A stretch of DNA of 64,000 bases, taken from Tetramitus jugosus (lineage: Eukaryota > Heterolobosea > Eutetramitea > Acrasida > Vahlkampfiidae). The notes beneath the pieces are model-generated. The model ran no database searches and was not told the origin of the DNA. It saw only the letters and a program-made list of their open reading frames with translations. Below, one piece after another: positions 1 to 8,634 of this stretch (position 1 is its first letter; each line of letters opens with the position of its first letter). The stretch is taken from positions 62,001-126,000 of the forward strand of contig OW569352.1 in NCBI GenBank assembly GCA_937625935.1. Reading direction: 5' to 3'. The translations under genes were made by a program, and so were the position numbers.

Positions 1-1345
1 ACTCTAACCGTTCGAGATAATTTCGGGAAATTTGGAGCTCCCGCAATTTTGATTCGTCGAAGTGGTTGATTAGTTCCCTTAAAAATTGGAAAAATGAGTC
101 GGCGGTTGAAGTCATGGGCGATTTGGTTGTTGAGGTGGGCTGACTACCCGTGCAGCTCTCTTCCTCGACTGTAGCCGGTAATATCACATTGTAGCTACAC
201 TTCCAACTCGTAATTTGCTTGCATATCTCATAGGGTTCACTGTACAAGAGCTCTCGTAGCTTTGGCAGTTGCTGTTGCTGCTGTTGGTGTGAAAAACTAC
301 TGCACATTTTTTGTTTCTTGTTTGGTGAGACGGGCGATGCGAAAATCTCACCTGAATCATCATCATCATCATTCTTATGCTTCTCCTCTTGTTGTTCCTC
401 ACTCTTGAATTTGATCATTGTCATATCCACTGTAATTCCCTTGTGATTACTACTACCACTACTACTATTATGATTGTGTTGTTGTTGTTGTTGTGAATGA
501 CGGTGATCACACAACAATTGTCTCTTTAATGCTCGATTCCAGTCCACATCTTGTCGGTCATCATCACCACCAACATTTTCATCCTTCTCGTTTTCATCAT
601 CACAACCACCAGTCCTTGTCATTGCTATTGCTACTCTTGTTGTGTTGTGTTCATCATTATCATTACTCTGTTGACTCAATGTTCGTTTCATACTGTTGTT
701 GTGGTTCTCTCGAAAGGTACTCTTGTTGTTGTTCGTTGTCGTGACAGTAGGGGAATTCTCTGCTGTGGGCTGATAAAAATGCACCCTTTTCGCTCTTGGT
801 TTTTCTTCGTTTGTGTTTGACGGTTCTGGTGGGGAATTTTCCGCAGGGCTGGAGGGTGATGGTGTTTCTTGTTGTTGGGCTTGTTTAGCGATTCGGACTC
901 CTTCTCTTCGTTGTAAAACTCGAGCTCGAACTCTGTTTCCGGTAGTTGGTCTTGGACAGACAAGATTCAATGATAGAGATGGAGAAGCAGAGCCATTGTT
1001 GACTCCTGTATTGCTTTGCTTCCATGGTCGACAGACAACTTGCTCTTCTCTCTGTGGACTGACGACCGTGATTTGAAGAGGAGAGGGAGGTATTAACTTT
1101 CTTCCTTGGGAGTGAGAACTGCCTGACATCTTGCATATTGAAGATAATGGTGCAGATGGGGAGGAGTGCTGCAATCGGAGCATGTTCGATGTGGGAGATC
1201 TTCTTTTGAGCAGTGAAGTGTACTTTGATTGTAAAGGAGATAGTTGACGTGGGAGGTGCTGAGTTGCACTCACCGATACACGTGTCGGCGATGCTGTAGG
1301 TGTTAGAGGTGAATGGGAAGGTGAATTAGGTATGACGGTCGTCAT
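1..1345 (-). CDS. Uncharacterised low-complexity protein, N-terminal 448 codons (runs off the window start)
   Basis: Reading the minus strand from an ATG at 1345 gives an uninterrupted frame of 448 codons to base 1. No stop is reached, so the C-terminus lies outside the window. The N-terminal 120 residues are rich in Ser, Pro and Thr with several SP/TP pairs, as in disordered phospho-regulated proteins. The middle has Asn/Asp/Glu tracts, a CAA run (Gln) and a Ser/Asn run. The last roughly 90 codons look more ordered, with mixed hydrophobic and charged residues ending ELQISRNYLERLE. I recognise no catalytic motif. A nuclear or regulatory role is a guess from composition only. Confidence in the frame is good because 1.3 kb without a stop is unlikely by chance, even in repeat-rich DNA; the product is unknown. 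Confidence 0.7.
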   Translation of the reverse strand, partial: MTTVIPNSPSHSPLTPTASPTRVSVSATQHLPRQLSPLQSKYTSLLKRRSPTSNMLRLQHSSPSAPLSSICKMSGSSHSQGRKLIPPSPLQITVVSPQREEQVVCRPWKQSNTGVNNGSASPSLSLNLVCPRPTTGNRVRARVLQRREGVRIAKQAQQQETPSPSSPAENSPPEPSNTNEEKPRAKRVHFYQPTAENSPTVTTTNNNKSTFRENHNNSMKRTLSQQSNDNDEHNTTRVAIAMTRTGGCDDENEKDENVGGDDDRQDVDWNRALKRQLLCDHRHSQQQQQHNHNSSSGSSNHKGITVDMTMIKFKSEEQQEEKHKNDDDDDSGEIFASPVSPNKKQKMCSSFSHQQQQQQLPKLRELLYSEPYEICKQITSWKCSYNVILPATVEEESCTGSQPTSTTKSPMTSTADSFFQFLRELINHFDESKLRELQISRNYLERLE

Positions 1346-1615
1346 TTCTCAAATAATGGTTTGTTGAACTTTGTATTCTCAGATATTTGAAGGGGATGAG
1401 ATGGGATGAGATTTATTGCCGGTTGTGCAAGATATGTTTCGTGGTTTTGGTAAATAAAGCAAGTGTGCTGGCTCAAACAACATTTCTGCTTTTTATATCA
1501 GATTTCTCCTGGAGAGTATTCTTGTCCTTCATCTCTAAAAAGTTCCCGATCAGTATTTGGACAGAAACATTGACTTGTTTAGAAGGAACATCAAAAAAGT
1601 ACGAAAAAAAAGTAC
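1346..1615. other. Intergenic spacer
   Basis: This is AT-rich DNA upstream of the minus-strand gene that starts at 1345. It should contain that gene's promoter, but I see no recognisable element. It ends at the left copy of a retroelement target-site duplication. Confidence 0.5.
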
Positions 1616-1631
1616 GAAACACAATCGTGGG

Positions 1632-2154
1632 TTTTTTTTTTTTTTTTTAATACAACAAATGGTGCTCACGCACCACGTTGCGGAACTTTTATTTTTCTTT
1701 TGCGTGAGAGCGGGCTTGCCTGCTCTCAATTGTCTAACATGATGTGGTGCTTGCCCAGTGGAGTGGCAGGCCTACGCAACAGGATTCATTCTCTTCTTGG
1801 AATGTTGTTTTGATCCCTTCTTCAGGGATTCGTTGCGAGGGCCTCCACTACCGTCTGGAGCACCACTGGTGAGGTCAGATGGCTCCGTAGTCCTAGCCAG
1901 TTGGTAGGACCTACGAAGAGCACCTGACTTGATACTGGCCAACCTGGCCGGGAGCTTGTTGGCAGCAGTGTCACCAACGGTGACACGTGCTGATCGCTTC
2001 TTGTGTTCGTTGAGTTGGGGACTCTGTAACTCACAGTCGGGGTTACTGAGATCCAACTCAACTGGATCTTCTTCGGTGGTTGTGCTTCTTGCACGGTCCA
2101 CCATGATTGCTCGGGCAGCAATCTCTTTCTTGACTTTCTTGAATACCTCGGAGG
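1632..2154 (-). mobile_element. 5'-truncated LINE-type retroelement (ORF1 3' part, 3'UTR and poly-A)
   Basis: On the minus strand this is the last third of a LINE ORF1, about 130 nt of 3'UTR and a 17-nt poly-A (poly-T at 1632-1648). It is nearly identical to 8635-9154, with only scattered substitutions, so the two copies are recent relatives. Perfect 17-bp direct repeats (GAAACACAATCGTGGGT) flank it at 1616-1632 and 2155-2171, the mark of target-primed reverse transcription. The 5' truncation falls inside ORF1, just after the codons for SEVF. The insertion lies 30 bp upstream of the tRNA-Ala gene. Identity, poly-A and duplication are seen directly; the mechanism is established for non-LTR elements. 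Confidence 0.9.
1772..2154 (-). pseudogene. LINE ORF1 C-terminal fragment
   Basis: This frame carries the C-terminal roughly 127 residues of the ORF1 protein whose longer copy lies at 8775-10058. It starts at SEVFKKVKKE and ends in the same basic tail, KKRMNPVA. A few residues upstream of the junction come from host DNA by read-through of the target-site duplication. It is a relic and probably makes no functional product. Confidence 0.8.
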
Positions 2155-2201
2155 GAAACACAATCGTGGGTCCGGAGCATAATAGCTAAGAATAGTATCA
2201 A

Positions 2202-2274
2202 GGGGTCATGGCTCAGTTGGTAGAGCGCGTGCTTTGCATGCATGAGGTCCAGGGTTCGATTCCCTGTGGCTCCA
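2202..2274 (+). tRNA. tRNA-Ala (anticodon TGC)
   Basis: A full cloverleaf can be folded. The 7-bp acceptor stem is GGGGTCA/TGGCTCC with two wobble pairs, the D-stem is GCTC/GAGC, the anticodon loop is TTTGCAT with TGC at the anticodon, and the T-stem is CAGGG/CCCTG with loop TTCGATT. The A discriminator is at 2274 and a T-rich terminator (GTTTTGC) follows. No intron is present. A LINE fragment ends 30 bp upstream. Confidence 0.95.
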
Positions 2275-2324
2275 GTTTTGCATTTTTGGCCAAGGTGATA
2301 AGAAAAAGCCAGCATTCATATAAC

Positions 2325-3686
2325 TCACGTGTTGTTATTGCTACAAAATATAGTCGAAATTGCAGAGATGAGATACTTCAACTCTCGTTTTGTTTGGATC
2401 TCCTCTGTGCCATGAAAGTCAACCGTAATTCCACTCGAGTAAATTCTCTCCAGTTGAAAATGCTTGCTGTCTAACACATAGAAGTGATAGGAATTTCCAT
2501 AAACCAATACACCCCACACGAAATCTGTAGCTTCATTGACTCTGTGATAGGTCAACCGTTGATCCCACAGTGCCATCAAATGCAAATACAGTTTCATTTG
2601 CAATTGTTCAAAATGGGAGGTGGAAACAACTGGAGACTCCACTCGATCACTCACCTGTATCACTCCAAGTGGTACTTGTGATGCATTTCCATGTCCATTC
2701 ACACCAATGTCAGCAGTATCACTACCGCCCTTGTAGTACACAAAATCTACCTCTCCATGAACTGTCATCTTGGCGCTATTATTTGTCATTGTACAACCAT
2801 CGGAATGACCATCATGATGCTGTTCAGATGCACATAATTCATGCATCTGTAAGGACAACGGAGCATTCATTTCAAAACATAGGCCAACCTTATTATTCTG
2901 ATGACGACGACAATGACGCTCTTCATCACAGCTTTCCACAATTCTGAAACACTCCATGATGACTTCATTGAGAAACAAGTGAAACACGTGATGATTCCAC
3001 CTTCTTGTTCGATTCATGAGCAACACCAACCTGTCATATAGATTATCAACATGTTGCAATGTAATCGTACTTGAAATTTTTCGTCGTTGTGCTTCAAATC
3101 TCTGCTTTTGTTCATTGTTGTTAGTGTTGCCATGATCGATTGATGCCAAAGAGTTGTTGAATAAATCTCGAGACAATTGTTCAAACGAAATCGACCACTG
3201 TCCCTCATCATCATCATCATCAGTGTCATTCTCATCACTGTTCATTTTCATCATTGGTCTAGTTCGATCATTCATCAACAACAACAATCCAATCTTTTTC
3301 TTTGCCTGTTGAAAAGTGTTGATTGTTGTTGGAGAATTCTCTCCTGATGCATGAGAGGTCTTGTCACTCAGCATGTATTGGTATTGGTATGGACTGCTAT
3401 TGATGATGGAAGATAAAAGCTTTTCATGTGAATGGGCGTCAATGAGACAATGGGAGTTGTGCAACAGTGGGTACAAGATGCGAGAGAGGTTACCTCCTGA
3501 TGCATGAGAGCTCGTGCCTGCTTCTGTGGCAATGGGTGATGTTGTGGTCGATTTCATTTGAAGCGTGTTGTTTGGGTGGATTTCTTTCTCGGTTCGCCAG
3601 TGTCGAGTTCTGTTCGAGTTTGCACTCGAAGTGTCCAATTTACAAAATTGTCGGACAAACTCCCGCAAATTCCGCAGTGATCGCAC
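2325..3686 (-). CDS. Uncharacterised protein, possible degenerate PD-(D/E)XK-like C-terminal domain
   Basis: This is a 453-codon minus-strand frame. The N-terminal 200 residues are poorly ordered, rich in His, Asn, Ser and Asp, with one acidic Asp tract. The C-terminal 200 look folded. They contain GEVDFVYY, then GVIQVSD, then a helix (FEQLQMKLYLHLMALWD), then WGVLVYGNSYHFYVLD. The order of a strand with Asp, a second strand, a Gln-containing helix and a strand pair ending in a G-x-x-YxFY element recalls PD-(D/E)XK nuclease-fold domains of large protist families. The expected E-x-K is replaced, so activity is doubtful. The start at 3686 lies 97 bp from the divergent aminopeptidase gene; a later Met, for example the one before KSTTTSP, is also possible. 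The function is not known. Confidence 0.6.
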   Translation of the reverse strand: MRSLRNLREFVRQFCKLDTSSANSNRTRHWRTEKEIHPNNTLQMKSTTTSPIATEAGTSSHASGGNLSRILYPLLHNSHCLIDAHSHEKLLSSIINSSPYQYQYMLSDKTSHASGENSPTTINTFQQAKKKIGLLLLMNDRTRPMMKMNSDENDTDDDDDEGQWSISFEQLSRDLFNNSLASIDHGNTNNNEQKQRFEAQRRKISSTITLQHVDNLYDRLVLLMNRTRRWNHHVFHLFLNEVIMECFRIVESCDEERHCRRHQNNKVGLCFEMNAPLSLQMHELCASEQHHDGHSDGCTMTNNSAKMTVHGEVDFVYYKGGSDTADIGVNGHGNASQVPLGVIQVSDRVESPVVSTSHFEQLQMKLYLHLMALWDQRLTYHRVNEATDFVWGVLVYGNSYHFYVLDSKHFQLERIYSSGITVDFHGTEEIQTKRELKYLISAISTIFCSNNNT

Positions 3687-3783
3687 ATTGTTTTTGTAGA
3701 GCAGACTTGTTTTTCTCCCAATTCAAGCCAACACAACAAGCAAAACAAATCCCTCTCACACAGTTTCTCTCAATCACGCAATC

Positions 3784-5358
3784 ATGCCATCTGATTTAAT
3801 CATTGGTGTCAAGTCCAACAAGGTCAATGACAACACTACCACTGTCACCCTCTCCACCACTGGTCAATCCGTCTTTAGCTCCAAATTCCTCTCCAGTGCC
3901 TTCTTGCAAAAGAACAAGTGGGACAATGGCAAGGTGCGTATCTGGTACAACTCTCAAGATGCTTCCCTGTTCAATGAACAGTATAATCAATTGAGCAATG
4001 ACCTCCAAAGAGTTGCATTCGTTGCTTATGAAAGCACAGTAGAAGCTTCCAAGTTGTTGGAAGTGGTTCACTTGAAGGAACAGTTTGATTTGAGTGGTAT
4101 CGAGGTTAATGAAGCTTCCATCGATACTCAAAACAGAGTTCGTGATGCTGCTACTGCTGCTTTGAAGACACTGTTTGATGATGACAGAGAGCTTGCAAAG
4201 GAAGTGGCTGTGGATGATTTTGATGGAAATGCTCAGTATGCAGCAGAAGGTGCCTACTTGAGCAACTATCAATTCTATTTGGATGAAGCAAAGCAACAAA
4301 AATTGAAGCAAACAGAGTTGAGCTTGTTGTTGAGTGGAAACAGTGATTTGGCATCTGCTTGGACCAAGGGAAAGATTATTTCTACGAGTCAAAACTTTGC
4401 CAAGTGGTTGGAAGAGTTGCCAGCCAACTATTGTACTCCAACACTGTTCTGTGAGTTGGCTCAAAAGCGTCTCGGTGGATCCACCAAGGTTCAAGTCGAG
4501 ATTCATGACGAAAAGTGGGCCAAGGAACTGAACATGAACAGCTACTTGTCTGTTTCTTCCGGATCTGATGAACCACCAAGAGTCTTGGAACTCAAGTTCC
4601 TCAACAATCCAAACAAGACGAATGGAGAGATTGATTTGGCATTTGTAGGCAAGGGTGTTACATTTGACTCTGGTGGTATTTCCTTGAAGCCTGGACCAGA
4701 TATGAAGCTCATGAAGGCTGATATGGGTGGTGCAGCTACTGTTGTTGCCTCTGTTTTGGCTATTGCTGAGCTCAACTTGCCACTCAATGTTGTAGCTGTC
4801 AATATGATGGTGGAGAACATGATCAATGGTCGCGCAACTCGTCCAGGAGACGTTCTTACTGCATCCAACGGAAAGACTATTGAAATTGATAACACTGATG
4901 CTGAGGGTCGTTTGGCTCTTGCCGACGGTTTGGTCTATGTCTCCAAGCAATACAAGCCAGATTACTTGATTGATATGGCTACTTTGACCGGTGCCATTGG
5001 TGTTGCTATTGGAGCCACAGCTGCTGGTTGCTTCACAAACAGCAACAGCACATGGAAGTTGTTGGAGGCATCTGGTTATGAGACGAATGAATTCTTGTGG
5101 CGTATGCCATTGTTCAGAACTCCATACAAGAAGCAATTGAAGGCCTTGTCTGCAGATTTGAACAATATTGGTGGTTCTGCTGGAGGTAGTTGCACTGCTG
5201 CAGTCTTCTTGGCTGAATTCGTTGATCACTCACTTGTCAAGAACTGGGTCCACTTGGATATCGCCAAGGTTGTCATTCCAAAGAGCGACGAATGTGGAAC
5301 TGGTCGACCAACGAGAGCTGTCGTTCGATTTGCAGAAAAGTTGGCCAACAGAAATTGA
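3784..5358 (+). CDS. Leucyl aminopeptidase, M17 family
   Basis: This 524-residue metallo-exopeptidase removes N-terminal amino acids from peptides. The C-terminal catalytic half has the classic M17 metal site: K290 in VGKGVTFDSGG, D295, D313 in MKADMGG, and D372/E374 with catalytic R376 in NTDAEGR. Family knowledge assigns two divalent metals to these side chains. The N-terminal about 190 residues form the more variable M17 regulatory domain. Length is typical for the family. No clear targeting signal is visible, so a cytosolic location is likely. The first ATG after a short AC-rich leader is used. It is divergent from the gene ending at 3686, with 97 bp between starts, so they share a promoter region. 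Confidence 0.96.
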   Translation: MPSDLIIGVKSNKVNDNTTTVTLSTTGQSVFSSKFLSSAFLQKNKWDNGKVRIWYNSQDASLFNEQYNQLSNDLQRVAFVAYESTVEASKLLEVVHLKEQFDLSGIEVNEASIDTQNRVRDAATAALKTLFDDDRELAKEVAVDDFDGNAQYAAEGAYLSNYQFYLDEAKQQKLKQTELSLLLSGNSDLASAWTKGKIISTSQNFAKWLEELPANYCTPTLFCELAQKRLGGSTKVQVEIHDEKWAKELNMNSYLSVSSGSDEPPRVLELKFLNNPNKTNGEIDLAFVGKGVTFDSGGISLKPGPDMKLMKADMGGAATVVASVLAIAELNLPLNVVAVNMMVENMINGRATRPGDVLTASNGKTIEIDNTDAEGRLALADGLVYVSKQYKPDYLIDMATLTGAIGVAIGATAAGCFTNSNSTWKLLEASGYETNEFLWRMPLFRTPYKKQLKALSADLNNIGGSAGGSCTAAVFLAEFVDHSLVKNWVHLDIAKVVIPKSDECGTGRPTRAVVRFAEKLANRN

Positions 5359-5500
5359 GTTCGCCACAAAATGAAGTCACATTCCTTCAGAAACAAGAAA
5401 TGAAGGAAACAGCTTTTTCCACGCCATCTGAGCATGCCGTAATTCAAATAAAAATTGAAGTGATCATCATCAAACAAACACCAAAAAAGATCACACTCAC

Positions 5501-6268
5501 ATGACAGCAGAACAATCTCCACAAACAGCACAACAATCCATTCCACTGACTCGATTGTTCGTGACTCAACCCAACAGTGCTACAAATGTGACCAAACCAA
5601 CAACACTCACACCAATGACAATGCCAATCACACCACCGACAATCACACCAACACTCACACCAACAGGTACATCTCTTGTGAGCGTCAACTCAAATAGTGG
5701 ACTTCCACTTCCAAACTTTCATACTCCAAAAATTTCAGACAAAGATGCCAGGCATGAGATCTCTGTTGAAGTCGTGCCTGGTGTTTTTAGTCTCATTCCC
5801 CAGTGCATACACAGTGGATGTTTCTATTACAATGTCGGTGACAGAATTCGTTTCCGATTGTGGAATCGCGGACCCCGCACACTGTATTATGCCCTGTTTT
5901 TTGTAAGCACAAAAAATAATGTTTGTCTGTTGCCGATCCATGGTGGTGGTGATACAGCAGAGGAAGCTTCTCCGCCGAGGGTATACAAGACGAGTATTTC
6001 AAGTCAAGATTTTGGCTCGTTTGAAAAAGATGAGGAGAGAGCCATTTTCATGCACACCAAGGAGCTACCAGATTGTGATTCAGAGGGGAAAACAAAGGTG
6101 ATTGTTGTGACGACGGCAGCAGATCCAACAAGTGTGGATATTCTGTCACGTATTGAATCACTGGGCTATGCGAGTCATTCAAGTCAGAGGCTAGTCAAGG
6201 GAGACGGTGTCGTTTATATTGAGAATTATGTTTTCTTTTCGAGCTTGGATGATTACATGGCCAGGTGA
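5501..6268 (+). CDS. Uncharacterised protein with DUF4384-like beta domain
   Basis: This 255-residue protein has a Thr/Pro-rich, probably disordered N-terminus (residues 1-80) followed by a folded domain. In the domain the order is GDRIRFRLWNRG, YYALFFVSTKNNVCLLPIHGG, a loop with an acidic stretch, then KTKVIVVTTAADP. This strand pattern (a property strand, a strand with short loop leading to LLP, and a closing VIVVTT strand) resembles DUF4384 domains, which often accompany kinases or caspase-like proteases. No such partner domain is present here. It follows the aminopeptidase on the same strand after 142 bp. AATAAA-like signals occur just after the stop (AAAATAAAAG). Domain assignment is tentative. 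Confidence 0.6.
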   Translation: MTAEQSPQTAQQSIPLTRLFVTQPNSATNVTKPTTLTPMTMPITPPTITPTLTPTGTSLVSVNSNSGLPLPNFHTPKISDKDARHEISVEVVPGVFSLIPQCIHSGCFYYNVGDRIRFRLWNRGPRTLYYALFFVSTKNNVCLLPIHGGGDTAEEASPPRVYKTSISSQDFGSFEKDEERAIFMHTKELPDCDSEGKTKVIVVTTAADPTSVDILSRIESLGYASHSSQRLVKGDGVVYIENYVFFSSLDDYMAR

Positions 6269-6432
6269 AGGAACAAAATAAAAGCATTGAACTGTTGACA
6301 AACAAAAACGACTAAAGAAGAAATGGGCTTAGTGATGGATACTCGTATTAGTGACTGCGTCTGTAATGACGTATTGAAAGGTATCCCAGAGTTGGTTCAA
6401 TAAAATTCTCTTGTGTTGCTACTTGAATGCAA

Positions 6433-7176
6433 TTTTTTTTCATACAATCATTTCGCTTGCTTTTCTCTACGAAGGAGAGTCGTGAGACATCTCCGTTTCA
6501 CCCCATTCACATAGGTTCTTGCTTTCTTACCGGCCACTCTTGTTTTGACCCCATTCGCTACCAGTCCGTTGGTGACATCTTCGATGGCATTTGTTTCTAT
6601 GCCCATCATACCCTTCAGAAATTCTCTACTCGTCCATCGCAAAGGACGCTTTTCCATCTTGCCATCCTTCAGTCTCACATTATCGAACCATATGTCGATA
6701 CATCTGTTGGCGGATACACCCATGCTGGTCAGCTCCGTACTGACTGCCAAAGTTAGACATCTTCTAGCATACACAGCCCTTAGGCATCGAATGAGGCAGT
6801 GCAACACACTTTCGGGTTCTTTGCAGCACCAGACACACATTGTGGGATCAGCACCCGTGCTCTTCAGACATCGAACAACTTCCTCCGTGTGGAGAGTGGA
6901 GAGTCTCACTTCTGACCTGAAGCTGGAACCATTCCAGTCTTCTTTCAACAGTGTGTGGGTACTTGAGAAAGCAGAAGTCTGCTCCACTGTAATTGGCATC
7001 CTTTTGAATCCACCAACGCTCGCTCTTCTCTACACGTGCATTCCTCTCCTGATCAAACAGGGACTGCAGATGTTCCCTACTCTCTGCTCGGAGGTTACCT
7101 TTGTACAGAGCAGGTTCATCTTTAGTGGTGGTTTGGTTTATGCACTGACAGGTCCTGACAGGATGGAACAAATCCA
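6433..7176 (-). mobile_element. LINE tail C: reverse-transcriptase C-terminus with poly-A
   Basis: On the minus strand this fragment carries the C-terminal part of a LINE ORF2, a short 3'UTR and an 8-nt poly-A (poly-T 6433-6440). Its 3' end reads ATTGTATG followed by the A-run. It is homologous to the neighbouring tail B (7186-8625) over the segment WW-IQKxxx...LEWF...TLH and the CxxC...HC box. It contains a frameshift, so it is dead. No target-site duplication matching its lower flank was found. Its upper edge at about 7176 is set by the start of the shared CTGTCAG sequence. Confidence 0.8.
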
Positions 7177-7177
7177 T
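6448..7177 (-). pseudogene. LINE reverse transcriptase C-terminus, frameshifted
   Basis: Two overlapping frames join to one protein segment. From 7177 the first frame reads to SETLHS near 6900. The second continues with TLHTEEVVRCL and then a zinc-knuckle-like box CVWCCKEPESVLHCLIRC, as found at the C-terminus of many LINE ORF2 proteins. The first frame aligns with tail B (WWIQKDANYSGADF against GWRIQKECLGVTDF). One indel near 6895-6915 therefore breaks the gene. The second frame extends about 110 residues beyond the knuckle, further than tail B does. Confidence 0.75.
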
Positions 7178-7185
7178 CTGTCAGC

Positions 7186-8625
7186 TTTTTTTTTTAAATA
7201 CAACCAATGGTTGCGCTGTTTATTCGTTGTTGTTTCTCTTCTACATGATGTAGCTGTTTATGACGGCAGAATGCCGTCACTGTTGCATTGTTTGTTGCTG
7301 GTGCTCGTAGATAAGACAGTAAAGAACTGTCTCTTGCTCGAAATTGCACTTCGGACATGTCGTATCCATATCCTCCACGCTATATAGATTCTTCACTACT
7401 GCCTTTGTGTGAAGTGTGTGACTTTTGACTTGGGCAACGAACCATTCCAGCTGTCTGGTCACCCTGAACGGACACCTCATAAATGAAAAATCAGTGACAC
7501 CCAAACACTCCTTTTGAATCCTCCATCCCAATTGTATCTCTGTACTGTCTGGTGAATACATTCCAGAGCTGTTTTTTTTTTCCGTGACTTCAAAGTTATC
7601 CCTGTACATTAGTACCGGCGGAGCTGCGGCCCTGTTCTCGTGCTTTTCATTGCACTGAAGCATTTCTAGATCCAAGAGGATGTTCCTATAACGCAAAGCA
7701 CTGATTCCGAAGTTGCCGTGAACTTTAACTAGCTCACTGTGCTTAATCCACTTACCCTCTCTTGTCAGCTGTTTCCTCAGGCTGATACCCATCTTGAAGA
7801 ACTTCTTGGCCACATCATTTGGTTGAGAAAAGGAGAGATTGCAACCAAGACAATCGACTTCATCACCATATGAAATTGTTAAACAGTTATTGTGCATCCG
7901 CTCCGCACACCATCTGAGATATGTGTGCTTGACCAACTCCAACCTATTGTTGGACTGAAAGACATTCTCCTTTTGGAATGTTTGCTGAAACTTGATCTCC
8001 TCAAGCGAGTCCAACATAAGTTTGTGAGCTTCGGTGTCACTCTTACCTCTCACCATATCCTTGATGAACCAGGCGGTTCTCACAAGGATCGACTGCTCGA
8101 TTTTGCGCAGACCAAATCCACCATTTTCACTTGAGACCTGCAACAAATCAGACGGGTACCGCCTCATAGCAACGGAGCCTTGTTTGATGAGCGCCTTCCC
8201 CATCTGGTTAACCTTCGTGATCCATCCTTTTGTCCAATGTGTGAATTCACACGCATAGAGGAACACCGGATGGATGCATGTGTTGATGATTCTTGCCACT
8301 TGCCTCGGAGTGAGTTTCATGATACTCAAACGGTTGATCACCCTCTTAACCTTATCTTGCGCCTGCTCCTTTTGTTTGGTTGTACAACCATTCAAGTTAG
8401 TGAAGAGCCCCAGTGCCCTGAAGGTTTTTTCACTGCCATTTGCTCGCACAACAACATTGTTGACCACTATGTTGTGCTCAGACCTTTTCCTACCCATCTT
8501 CCGGACATAGAGCTCCAGTTTGTTAGGGTGCATGACCATTTTGAGCATACCCAGCACTTCACTCATTTTGTTTACAGTCCTCTCAATGTCCCCCCTGTTG
8601 TTTGACATTAGGTTACAGTCATCCT
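7186..8625 (-). mobile_element. LINE tail B: 5'-truncated reverse transcriptase with poly-A
   Basis: On the minus strand the fragment begins within the RT catalytic box (GAT GAC, Asp-Asp) and ends in a short 3'UTR and a 10-nt poly-A (poly-T 7186-7195). The 3' end reads AACCATTGGTTGTATTT plus A-run, including a small hairpin. A 9-bp TCTGTCAGC lies at its lower edge (7177-7185) and again at 8626-8634, consistent with a target-site duplication later split by insertion of the ORF1 element. A perfect hairpin GACGGCA-TTC-TGCCGTC lies in its 3'UTR. Confidence 0.8.
7277..8608 (-). pseudogene. LINE reverse transcriptase (ORF2) thumb and C-terminal part
   Basis: This open frame of 443 codons lacks everything before the catalytic Asp pair: DDCNL precedes the first Met, and a stop lies just upstream. 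It reads through GDIERTVNKMSEVLGMLKM, typical of the palm/thumb following the YxDD box. It then has a long helical region and a C-terminal CPKCNFEQETVLYCLI zinc-knuckle-like box. The family tail present in copy C is missing. With no fingers or endonuclease domain, it cannot be an active enzyme. Frame integrity suggests a fairly recent insertion. Confidence 0.8.
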
Positions 8626-8634
8626 TCTGTCAGC

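Noticed and set aside
3796-5229. A 477-codon open frame antisense to the leucyl aminopeptidase gene
   Set aside because: It is Ser/Leu/Gln/Cys-rich without any motif, and its openness follows from the biased codon use of the strongly supported M17 gene on the other strand.
6545-7387. A 280-codon plus-strand frame across the LINE tails
   Set aside because: It is antisense to the homologous reverse-transcriptase fragments, spans two separate insertions and the poly-T, and shows no domain.
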